Source: Glaciimonas sp. (GTDB lineage Bacteria > Pseudomonadota > Gammaproteobacteria > Burkholderiales > Burkholderiaceae). Taken from it: a DNA stretch of 8,641 bases. The stretch covers positions 1-8,641 of the forward strand of contig JACMQE010000290.1 in NCBI GenBank assembly GCA_014377145.1, written 5' to 3'. This document shows, piece by piece, positions 1 to 5,994 of this stretch. The notes beneath the pieces are model-generated. The model was given only the letters and a program-made list of their open reading frames with translations. It ran no database searches and was not told the origin of the DNA. The number at the start of each line of letters is the position of its first letter. Position 1 is the stretch's first letter. The translations under genes were made by a program, and so were the position numbers.

Positions 1-674
1 ATTGGTAAATGAAACTTCATTTCTATTGCCGTATATCCAAATATCAAACTGTCCCTTTTTAAACATGCGCATAACTTCAAATCCTTTGATTTTTGCACAA
101 GCCTTTTTCATCGACTGGAACCCTCAGGTGGGATTGATAAGTCGTTTAAGTTTGCCATGGTGCACTTCAAGTCGATTATTACGATACTTAATTTGTAAAT
201 GGCTGACATGTAATGCCAAGTCACCTTTTTTTAGTTCGTTAATGGCTTGATTATATGTTACATTTCTACCAGTATTAATGATACTGATATCACAGGTCGG
301 ATTGCCTGTAATAAGCTTCTTAAGAAAACGTTTGTCAGCAATGGTATTGCGCCGATGAGATAGATAAAAATAAATTATATTACCTCGTTCATCAATTGCC
401 TTATATAGATATTTCTACTGACCTTTCACTTTAATATAGATCTCATCCAATTGCCAACGATTAGCATAATGCTTTTTATGCCAATCAAGACATTTTTTAG
501 CTCAGGGGCAAGCACTGGACCCAGCGATAAACCGTGGCTTAATCAATTGCTAGACCTCGTTCTGCCATCATTTCTTCTAAATCACGATAGCTAATACCGT
601 ATTTACAGTAGAACACACTGCATAATTACTTCACCATGAAAATGACGCCATTTGAAGTCTGCGGGTTGTATATT
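1..674 (-). pseudogene. IS6-family transposase, degenerate, 3' end beyond window edge
   Basis: Reading the minus strand in pieces recovers an IS6/IS26-type DDE transposase. In order they are a KWRHFHGE-like N-terminus, YCKYGISYRDLEEMMAERGL, ATVYRWVQ, QLDEIYIKV, KYLYKAIDERGN, then RNNRLEVHHGKLKRLINP and KIKGFEVMR near the left edge. The frame is broken by indels near 615 and 505. It also has in-frame stops at 539-541 (TAA), 415-417 (TAG where the family has Trp) and 124-126 (TGA where the family has Arg). The first catalytic Asp (DE-Y, about 445-447) survives, but the second, in the family TDK motif, reads NTGRN, so Asp has become Gly. The C-terminus continues past base 1. No terminal inverted repeat could be recognised at the right side. 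The element is certainly inactive. The family assignment rests on motif order and is firm. Confidence 0.85.
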
Positions 675-732
675 GAGGCCCAATATTAAAATATTAGATT
701 AAGATGGTATCCTGCTGTAAAAAAGATAAGCG

Positions 733-1019
733 GTGAGTGAAAAGAAGCGTAGGAATTTTACTGGTGATTTCAAAGCCAAAGTAGCACTTGAAGCAATTTG
801 TGGTATCAAAACGGTAAACGAAATTGGCCAAGAATTTTGGGTGCATCCGACGCAAGTTAATTTGTGGAAGAAAGAACTTCAAGAACAGGCATGTGAGCTA
901 TTTAATACTCATCGCGGCCCCAAGCCCCATGGATCCCTCTACTAGCCCAGAGCGACTTTATTCTGAGATTGGTCGGTTAAAGATGGAGTTAGACTGGCTT
1001 AAAAAAAATCAGGGATTTG
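733..1019 (+). pseudogene. IS3-family transposase orfA, frameshifted
   Basis: This encodes the helix-turn-helix first protein of an IS3 element, which binds the element ends. From a GTG start the product reads MSEKKRRNFTGDFKAKVALE, then EIGQEFWVHPTQVNLWKKEL, a typical OrfA HTH. At a C4 run (925-928) one extra base moves it out of frame and it stops at 943-945. The family continuation (DPSTSPERLYSEIGRLKMEL, then DWLKK) is found one frame over. An A8 run at 1001-1008 lies where IS3 elements carry a programmed -1 slippage site joining OrfA to OrfB. Here it reads LKKNQ rather than the usual LKKKSG, which suggests a lost A. The ribosome binding site is weak. The assignment is strong and the gene is non-functional. 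Confidence 0.85.
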
Positions 1020-1452
1020 TCCATAAACGAGCGCAGGGATTGGGTTAACGTCAATGAGCCAATGACACTAATCCGTCAATATGAATTGGCAGCAACTAAC
1101 TGCACCACCGTTTATGCTCCGAAAATAATGGCAAGATCGGATGAACAGGAATTGGAATTGTTATCAGTGATTGATGCCGAATACACACGGTATCCGTTTT
1201 TTGGCATTCGAAAGATTAAGCATTACCTGCGTGGTTTAAGGTACACGATTAATCGCAAACGAGTGCAGAGACTGATGAGGATATTGGGGCTGGCAGGGAT
1301 GCGCCCGGACCCAATATCAGTCATGCGCATCGGGAACACAAGGATTTATCCTTATTTGCTGATTTGGTCTGGAGGTAACCAGACAAAATCAGGTTTGGAG
1401 TACAGACACTACTTATATTCGTCTGCCACGAGGATTTGTATATTGGGCTTTT
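1017..1452 (+). pseudogene. IS3-family transposase orfB, N-terminal half only
   Basis: This is the integrase half of the same IS3 element. It opens SINERRDWVNVNEPMTLIRQ, followed by TTVYAPKIMA and the HTH_21-like part ELELLSVIDAEYTRYPFFGI, then RKIKHYLRGLRYTINRKRVQ. Around 1307 the frame slips. The expected GPNISHAHREHK lies in the neighbouring frame, and a further shift near 1375 brings in VWSTDTTYIRLPRGFVY, which carries the first Asp of the DDE triad. After about 1452 homology ends. The second Asp, the Glu and the HQSL-type C-terminus are all missing, so it cannot transpose. It follows orfA directly, as in intact IS3 elements. Confidence 0.85.
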
Positions 1453-1692
1453 CATGTCCCTGTGGAACATGATTTTGACATGAGATCAATCTTGGCGCAG
1501 AACCTGGTGAAAGCAGGGGTGGGTTATTGCGTTCGCCGTACTGCATTAGCATCATGCTTTGGCATACCGGGATGAACAGCCACAGCCAAAAGTCCTGATG
1601 TTATCCATATAACGATGCTTGCAGAAAAATACCGGGGCGATGTCCTCAATGATATCGCTACTACTATGGCATCACTGAAGCATACAGCATAA
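1453..1692 (+). other. Coding-like tail fused in frame to the IS3 remnant, unrecognised
   Basis: The frame that carries the last recognisable IS3 residues (RGFVY) continues openly past the end of homology. It encodes about 80 residues that look protein-like, interrupted by one TGA at about 1574-1576 and ending at TAA 1690-1692. Recognisable pieces include EHDFDMRSILAQNLVKAG before the stop and LAEKYRGDVLNDIATTMAS after it. I do not recognise the family. It may be the 3' part of another gene joined by deletion of the right half of the IS3 element. The opposite strand is also fairly open here, so the coding claim is tentative. Confidence 0.3.
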
Positions 1693-1716
1693 CAGTACAT
1701 ACTTATTAGATAAAAC

Positions 1717-1750
1717 TTCTGTAAGCTAAAATATGTCTTAGCTTACAGAA
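1717..1750. terminator. Perfect 13-bp hairpin, possible terminator
   Basis: Two perfectly complementary 13-base arms (TTCTGTAAGCTAA at 1717-1729 and its complement at 1738-1750) enclose an 8-base loop. There is no clean T tract on the plus strand, although TTTTT occurs at 1759-1763. On the minus strand the stem is followed by GTTTTAT, which fits a weak terminator for minus-strand transcription. A protein-binding palindrome is an alternative reading. Confidence 0.5.
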
Positions 1751-1791
1751 AAAGATGCTTTTTAATAAATAATTATTCTATTCCAATAAAT

Positions 1792-1833
1792 GTCAGGTAG
1801 GGAAGCGACACTACCGCCGCTTCCTTACCTGAC
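1792..1833. terminator. 16-bp hairpin, strong stem
   Basis: Arms 1792-1807 and 1818-1833 pair over 16 positions with one G-U wobble (stem GTCAGGTAGGGAAGCG), and the loop is 10 bases. This is much stronger than the first hairpin. It lies 41 bases after it and downstream of the minus-strand open frame at 1967-2284, so it could end that transcript. No U tract follows on either strand. A REP-like element or a mobile-element end are other options. Confidence 0.5.
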
Positions 1834-1966
1834 TGTACTTATGGGTTGTTTCACTATTTTCATGTCCTAAATATAAGGCGATTCGTGGCTTGATTTTAAA
1901 TTGAATAATTGTAGTGTTTTTGTAAAAAATTAGCTTAGGTAAAATCCACTATTTTCGGGCAGAACC

Positions 1967-2284
1967 TCATTCAGAAAAAATAGTAATGTTTGGAGCCTTC
2001 GTTTCAAAGTGGTGAATTTCAAGAATGCAATCAATATGATAGTTGAGTGGATTTCCCTTGAGTGAGGTTTCAAGCATCAATCGGTCATGAATAACAGCGC
2101 GTTGTCGTTGCTCGTCAAATTGCGCCACAAAATAGAGGCTGACTAAAATGACTTTTCGCGCGTAAACACCGCGGAGCTCATCAATCTCGATCAACATGAT
2201 CTTACAGCATCCGATTTCTTGAACGATATTCCCTAATTCTATTTCCGTATGTTGCAGAGGCTGGATTAGATACTCACTAACCAC
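1967..2284 (-). CDS. Hypothetical protein, possibly 5'-truncated
   Basis: An open frame of about 105 codons starts at a GTG at 2284. A TTG at 2317 would add 11 residues but would overlap the divergent antitoxin gene. The product is mixed alpha/beta in character and looks genuine, with a hydrophobic segment (ARKVILVSLYFVAQFDEQRQ), then RAVIHDRLMLETSLKGNPLN and an ending of APNITIFSE. I do not recognise a family, catalytic motif, signal peptide or membrane segment. Neither start has a good ribosome binding site and there is no ATG in the first half. With mobile-element debris on both sides, this may be the 3' part of a longer gene. It diverges from the toxin-antitoxin pair at 2300, and its 3' side faces the hairpin at 1792-1833. 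Confidence 0.4.
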   Translation of the reverse strand: MVSEYLIQPLQHTEIELGNIVQEIGCCKIMLIEIDELRGVYARKVILVSLYFVAQFDEQRQRAVIHDRLMLETSLKGNPLNYHIDCILEIHHFETKAPNITIFSE

Positions 2285-2299
2285 TCGAGCGAAACTAAC

Positions 2300-2542
2300 A
2301 TGGCTAAGGAAGTACAAATGTCGATCAAGATGGAGCCGAAACTAAGTGACCAGTTCATGGCTGTGGCAGCAGATCACAATCGTCCTGCTGTTCAAATTAT
2401 CCGTGATCTGATGCGTCTTTACATTGCAGACAGCGCAACACCTAACGCATTAAATGCCGAAACTCTTCGTAAAAGCAACAGAGGTGAAGACATTTTTTAT
2501 GCTTCTAGTACGACTAACTTGTTTAAACAACTAGGCATTTGA
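2300..2542 (+). CDS. DinJ/RelB-type ribbon-helix-helix antitoxin
   Basis: This 80-residue product is the antitoxin of a type II toxin-antitoxin pair. By family precedent it binds and blocks the toxin and represses the operon. The N-terminus (EVQMSIKMEPKLSDQFMAVA, then DHNRPAVQIIRDLMRLYIAD) has the beta strand and two helices of a ribbon-helix-helix dimer. The C-terminus ends FKQLGI, close to FDKLGI of E. coli DinJ. I chose the ATG at 2300 because it keeps the full strand. The internal ATG at 2318 has the better ribosome binding site (AAGGAAG, 2306-2312) and may be the real start, with a shorter strand. The stop overlaps the toxin start (TGATG), a usual sign of coupled translation. The gene appears intact although its partner is broken. 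Confidence 0.8.
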   Translation: MAKEVQMSIKMEPKLSDQFMAVAADHNRPAVQIIRDLMRLYIADSATPNALNAETLRKSNRGEDIFYASSTTNLFKQLGI

Positions 2543-2822
2543 TGCTTTCGCCAAGCTATTCTGGTCAATTCAAACGCGATGTGAAGCAAGCAAAAAAGCG
2601 CGGTAAGGATATGAAGATATGAACAAACTGCGTGATGTTATCGACCTGCTACTTGATGGCCAATTTCTTCCACGTGAGCTTAGTGACCACCCGCTAAAAG
2701 ATGAATGGAAGCCAAACCGTGATCTTCATATTGAACCTGATTGGCTATTGATCTACCGCGTGGATAGGGAAACCGTTCGCTTTGAGCGTACGGGCAAACA
2801 TTCTGACCTTTTTGGTAAATAA
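2542..2822 (+). pseudogene. yafQ: YafQ-type mRNA interferase toxin, split by a frameshift
   Basis: YafQ family toxins are ribosome-associated RNases that cleave mRNA. The first 27 codons (MLSPSYSGQFKRDVKQAKKR, then GKDMKI and stop 2620-2622) match the YafQ N-terminus. The remainder is in another frame from ATG 2619: MNKLRDVIDLLLDGQFLPRE, DHPLKDEW, HIEPDWLLIYRV, FERTGKHSDLFGK. The counterparts of the E. coli YafQ catalytic residues are all kept: the His in DHPL, the His and Asp in HIEPDW, and the His and Phe in KHSDLF. Removing one copy of the 8-bp duplication at 2608-2623 restores a 90-residue protein, close to the usual 92. The first part's stop overlaps the second part's ATG (ATGA), so both pieces could be made. 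Whether they reassemble into an active toxin is unknown. An inactive toxin is more likely. Confidence 0.85.
2608..2623 (+). repeat. Exact 8-bp tandem duplication inside the toxin gene
   Basis: GATATGAA occurs twice back to back (2608-2615 and 2616-2623). With one copy the toxin frame is continuous. With two it shifts and stops at 2620-2622. The second copy supplies the ATG at 2619 that opens the rest of the toxin. This looks like a slippage or duplication event, and loss of one copy could reverse it. Confidence 0.9.
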
Positions 2823-2843
2823 CTACCTACTATTAACTATCTG

Positions 2844-3065
2844 GCTTGCCTCTTCACGAAATGTTACGTCCAAACACCAGTACAATTCATTTGTACTTCC
2901 CTAATGCGTGCGGCGTGCAAAATACGGACCACCTTAGGCGGTAGCTAGCTGATCACATAGCGTACATCGATTTCGATCTTTCCTTTCTCGCTGTGATTCG
3001 CTACACGCAACAGCATTTAACTTCGGCCAATGTGTGCTTAAACCCAAGGCATCCAGCCACTTGAC
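2844..3065 (-). pseudogene. ISAs1-family (H-repeat type) transposase fragment
   Basis: On the minus strand, pieces of the C-terminal part of an ISAs1 transposase appear in order: WPKLNAVACSESQRE, then IEIDVRYVIS and LPPKVVRILHAAR in one frame, and after another shift GSTNELYWCLDVTFREEAS. The family has G-IEN-LHW-LDVTFREDAS at that point. The catalytic Glu of the IEN motif appears to be replaced (STN). A stop interrupts the ISSLP-like motif (IS-stop-LPP). The homology stops right after EEAS, only 22 bases from the end of the toxin gene, and the upstream two thirds of the transposase are absent beyond about 3065. It is inactive and far decayed. Confidence 0.75.
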
Positions 3066-3997
3066 ACACATTACTACAATGAGACTTGAAAGCATTTCAA
3101 TCTACAGGGAGAATTCGATTTTTCAGACAAACGAATGATCGATTCGATCGGTTTAGCACTTTCCAAAAAAACGATCTTGAAACCAGACCGAAATTAGGAA
3201 GTCGGAAAATGGTAAGAAATAGTACCCTACACCCTTGTCGGCTGCGTATTTTTGTCACATCCTATGAAACTTTGGTACCGTTTCTTGAAATGCACCCTTG
3301 AACGGTGTATTGAAACGCGTACTGGATGATAGTTTTAAGGCGTACCTACTGTTTTAATGTGACCTGAATCCGTCTCACTATTATTGCAGCATGCCTCTAA
3401 TAATAGTGAGACGGACAGTTGTCGTGAACGGAATCAGGCTGCTATTACCATTATCAGTATTAATATGCTGCTCCTCACGACCATACTGTATACAGATCCT
3501 CAGCGTACTATGCCAGGCGCTCGCTATCTTGCTTGGCCTACAATTGGAATCCGTACTGTTAATTTCATTGCCAAGTCAGCCAACTTGCATCGCGTTAGCC
3601 GATCATTAGATCTGACTATCCCTAAGCCATTCACCGGAAATATAGGTAGTGGCGATCAAACTTCATAGCAGCATAAGCATAGACATACTGTAGCCTGGAA
3701 TAATTTCTGAATGACAACAAATCACCCAAGGCTATCTCGACATAGACGCTTCAAACGAATCGGAACATACCAAAAATCAGTAATCCACATATTTGTGCAA
3801 GAATGGACGCGTTACGAACTAGTCTGAAATGCCTCGGTCTAGGCCTAAATGAATAGCGTCCTGGACTGTATAACGATTTACGTCGTTGTAAGCTTACAAA
3901 GTTGATTTGGCCCAATGAAGGGTTAGACACATTGAGCATATTAAGGACGATGAGTACCGCAAGCATATCGGGTTCCGCCACTACGTTGTCTTAAAAA
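3066..3997. other. Decayed stretch without a recognisable gene
   Basis: All six frames are frequently interrupted. Short open frames exist (3086-3301 plus, 3384-3668 plus, 3751-3981 minus), but none gives a family I recognise and none has a ribosome binding site. Near 3930-3995 on the plus strand a protein-like piece can be read (RHIEHIKDDEYRKHIGFRHY), which may be the last trace of a gene. The only clear structures are a perfect 17-bp inverted repeat at 3369-3415 and a 14-bp palindrome (TTGTAAGCTTACAA) at 3886-3899. Confidence 0.5.
3369..3415. repeat. Perfect 17-bp inverted repeat
   Basis: The arm TCCGTCTCACTATTATT (3369-3385) is exactly complementary to 3399-3415, with a 13-base spacer that contains GCATGC. 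Outside it, CCTGAATCCG (3363-3372) has a 9-of-10 inverted partner, CGGAATCAGG, at 3429-3438. No T run follows, so it is not a standard terminator. It may be a mobile-element end, a relic miniature element or a recombination site. Its precision stands out against the decayed sequence around it. Confidence 0.75.
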
Positions 3998-4398
3998 CTA
4001 CACAAAAACTTTTCTCCGCATAACTTTGTCATTACCCCGCCGAGTTTTTCTCTCAATACGTTTAAGTTGGGAAGAATAGCTTGACTTGGTGGGACGGCGT
4101 CTTTTAGCGACAACCGTCACCACCAACAGCAGCAGCTTTAAACGTTGTAAAGCATCAAGTTTATTCTGCTCCTGAATGCGCGATCGTTGTACTTTCAGAA
4201 TGACGATAAGCTTTTTTTGTAAATATCCGGCAGAGATGAAACATTGATATTAAAGCGTAAATGAATCGCGGAAGAAACCTTATTCACATTCTGACCGCCC
4301 GGCCCCTGCGCGCGGATACCAGTCATTTCGATCTCTGATAGAGGTACAGTGAGGGCGTTGTCAATATACAGAAAATTTTGATCGTTAGAAGTGGACAT
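3998..4398 (-). pseudogene. arfB: ArfB (YaeJ) peptidyl-tRNA hydrolase, broken
   Basis: ArfB rescues stalled ribosomes by hydrolysing peptidyl-tRNA with a GGQ motif, like class I release factors. From ATG 4398 the product reads LSEIEMTGIRAQGPGGQNVN, then KVSSAIHLRFNI and SSLPDIYKK, with the GGQ intact. At an A7 run (4212-4218) one base is missing, so this frame stops after KSLSSF. In the next frame the protein resumes as LIVILKVQRSRIQEQNKLDA and ends with the basic tail (KRRRPTKSSYSSQLKRIERK, then TRRGNDKVMRRKV), with a stop at 3998-4000. Compared with E. coli ArfB, about 12 or 13 residues between YKxxL and the VIxIKAQ-like strand are also deleted. The tail that sits in the mRNA channel is preserved. 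It diverges from yceI. Confidence 0.85.
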
Positions 4399-4505
4399 TT
4401 GGCCTATTATTGTATTCAAAACTTAGAGCAGTCTCGCATGATCTAATCCAAGTAGTTGATTCCACGCCACACCAAAGAGATATTTTGATGCACATCGGAT
4501 CAATC

Positions 4506-5066
4506 ATGGATAGTTGCTGGAATTGTGGCATATTCATCCTTTTAGCGCCGTAGGAAATACCGCCGAGCATTATCAAATTAATCCTGATTACGCCTTCTCT
4601 TCTTTCGAATACAACCATTGAGGTTTATCGCTCCAGAGAAATCGCTTCGATACCACCGCCGGTTTTATCAAAATGGATCAAACCGAAGGAGCCGGCCAAA
4701 TTATGATCGAAATTGATGGAGGATCGGTCAACACCGGCAGACAGCTATTCAATAAAACGTTACGGGCCAGTGAATTTTTCGATATAGAAAAGTATCCTAA
4801 AATTCGGGTTCATTCTTTGCACTTGATTTTTGAAGGCGACAACTTGAAGCAAATCAATAGATGAGCTAACAATCAAGACATCGCCCGCACCGTAACGCTA
4901 GAAATTACTAACTTCAACTGCCATTTCATGGTGCTATCTGGCAAACGCACATGCAGGTCGAATGATTTTGTAAAAATCTACGTAGTGATTACACTTGGGA
5001 CGCTTCGCCTCATTTGTCAGCGATGCATTGACGCTTCACATTGCCTTAGAAGCAATTAAAAAATAA
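4506..5066 (+). pseudogene. YceI-family periplasmic lipid-binding protein, broken
   Basis: YceI proteins are lipocalin-like periplasmic proteins that bind polyisoprenoids or similar lipids. The mature region reads EHYQINPDYAFSSFEYNH, then a TGA (4619-4621) where the family has Trp before GLSLQRNRFDTTAG. It continues as IMIEIDGGSVNTG, RASEFFDIEKYPKIRVHS and TLEITNFNCHFMV. A second TGA lies at 4862-4864, in place of the usual GDLT-IHG-like segment. A frameshift near 5000 leads into the true end (SDALTLHIALEAIKK, stop 5064-5066). A possible signal peptide start is ATG 4506 (CGIFILLA), one frame off from the mature part. The length fits the roughly 190 residues of the family. It diverges from the arfB remnant, with 107 bases between. 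Confidence 0.85.
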
Positions 5067-5088
5067 TAAAAGTCGTCATTCGCCAGTC

Positions 5089-5538
5089 GTGGGTTATTTC
5101 GCTAGGAATATAGCCGCCGGAACATTACTAATCAATTGCAATGCCACAATCCCCGCAAGAAAATCCTCTATTTCTGGCTTTACCAATACCGGGGATGAGC
5201 AAAAATTTCAAATAGAAAAATGCACAACAGACATATTCCAAACAAACTGGAATTATTTTCCAGAATACAAATTCTACACTATTCGGCTTTCAGATGACAG
5301 GCGAGTTGCTTGAAATGGAGGCTATCAGCACCAATGCGACGCAGTTGCCCTTGAAGATATTGAAGTATGTGAAATCCCTTTTTCGAATCTCGAAGTACTA
5401 TTCAGGAATATACCGAAAATGCCCTATCACTTCCATCCAATAATGAGTCGAGAAATCGTCCAAGATCACACCACCATGGTGCAATTAGGCGATCTTTGTG
5501 CAGAGCAACGATTTGCAGCGTTTTTATTCAATTTATAA
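5089..5538 (+). pseudogene. FNR/CRP-family transcription regulator remnant, DNA-binding domain lost
   Basis: This is a remnant of an FNR-type regulator, a family that senses oxygen or redox state and controls respiration genes. The clear part begins at 5285 with GFQMTGELLEMEAIS. After a small deletion it runs CDAVALEDIEVCEIPFSNLE, then PIMSREIVQDHTTMVQLGDL and CAEQRFAAFLFNL, ending at TAA 5536-5538. These match the effector domain end and the dimerisation helix of FNR. The upstream part (TNTGDEQKF and on) is more worn, but the spacing from its Gly-Asp to GFQM equals that in FNR. The helix-turn-helix should follow FLFNL and is missing or unreadable. The N-terminal Cys cluster is not recognisable. 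The assignment to the FNR branch is likely, to the CRP superfamily firm. Confidence 0.75.
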
Positions 5539-5638
5539 TATTAATTCGATTTCCATCCCGACTTCGGGTTCCGACGACGCTTGGCATCCAATTAGACTAC
5601 CTCTTCATTACAGAAGTAACACAGATCCGGCCAAAGGT

Positions 5639-5992
5639 TTATCGTGTAATTTGTAGCGCACATTTGTAGTGTAGATATTGCGGCAACTTAGCGTGTGCGG
5701 TAGCAAGCTCTGCCTCAAGATCACGAATACGCCTTAACAGATTAAGGGCGACTGCCAGACCATGCCCATCTAACTCGAAATCATCCCTTAAACGCCGCGC
5801 AGTACGAGCAATGACAATGTAATGGGTCTGATATAAATCATTTTCAGCATCCACACTGGTCGGTGCAATTTCGCCCATCTTCACCAGGTCCTGTAACTCG
5901 GCCGGCATCAAGCCAGAGTATTGCGCCAATTGCTCTAGCGAACAAAGCTCCGCATCGTTAAGCCACACCGCTTCTACAATATGGGTACACAT
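5639..5992 (-). CDS. cbpM: CbpM, chaperone modulator of CbpA
   Basis: CbpM binds the J-domain of CbpA and inhibits its co-chaperone and DNA-binding activities. The product has 117 residues against about 101 in E. coli. It has an N-terminal helical MerR-like part (LCSLEQLAQYSGLMPAELQD, then LVKMGEIAP) and a C-terminal helix (ALNLLRRIRDLEAELATAHA). The last residues after AKLPQ look unlike the family and may come from a late frameshift. It follows cbpA with only two bases between (TAGCAATG). A good AGGAG lies seven bases before the ATG at 5992, inside the end of cbpA, so the two are surely one operon. No clear terminator was seen downstream, where the convergent FNR remnant ends. Confidence 0.9.
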   Translation of the reverse strand: MCTHIVEAVWLNDAELCSLEQLAQYSGLMPAELQDLVKMGEIAPTSVDAENDLYQTHYIVIARTARRLRDDFELDGHGLAVALNLLRRIRDLEAELATAHAKLPQYLHYKCALQITR

Positions 5993-5994
5993 TG

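Noticed and set aside
2..250. Plus-strand open frame of 82 codons
   Set aside because: It lies opposite the IS6 transposase remnant, whose minus-strand motifs are clear.
1717..1833. Integron attC site or CRISPR repeats
   Set aside because: The two hairpins differ in sequence, lack the attC core GTTRRRY/RYYYAAC boxes, and there are no regularly spaced repeats.
3384..3668. Overlapping plus-strand open frames near the 17-bp inverted repeat
   Set aside because: The start sits inside the inverted repeat, there is no ribosome binding site, and the products match nothing I recognise.
3886..3899. TTGTAAGCTTACAA palindrome as an operator
   Set aside because: It lies in decayed sequence with no promoter or gene start nearby; its likeness to the stem at 1717-1750 (GTAAGCT) is short enough to be chance.
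4385..4618. Minus-strand open frame of 77 codons
   Set aside because: It crosses the 5' part of the yceI remnant and the arfB start in a different frame, with no family features.
1..5538. Sequencing error as the cause of all broken frames
   Set aside because: Several breaks are substitutions (Trp to stop at 4619 and 415, Arg to stop at 124) or changes in catalytic residues, and cbpA and the methyltransferase frames are clean. Single indels in homopolymers such as A7 at 4212 could still be errors.
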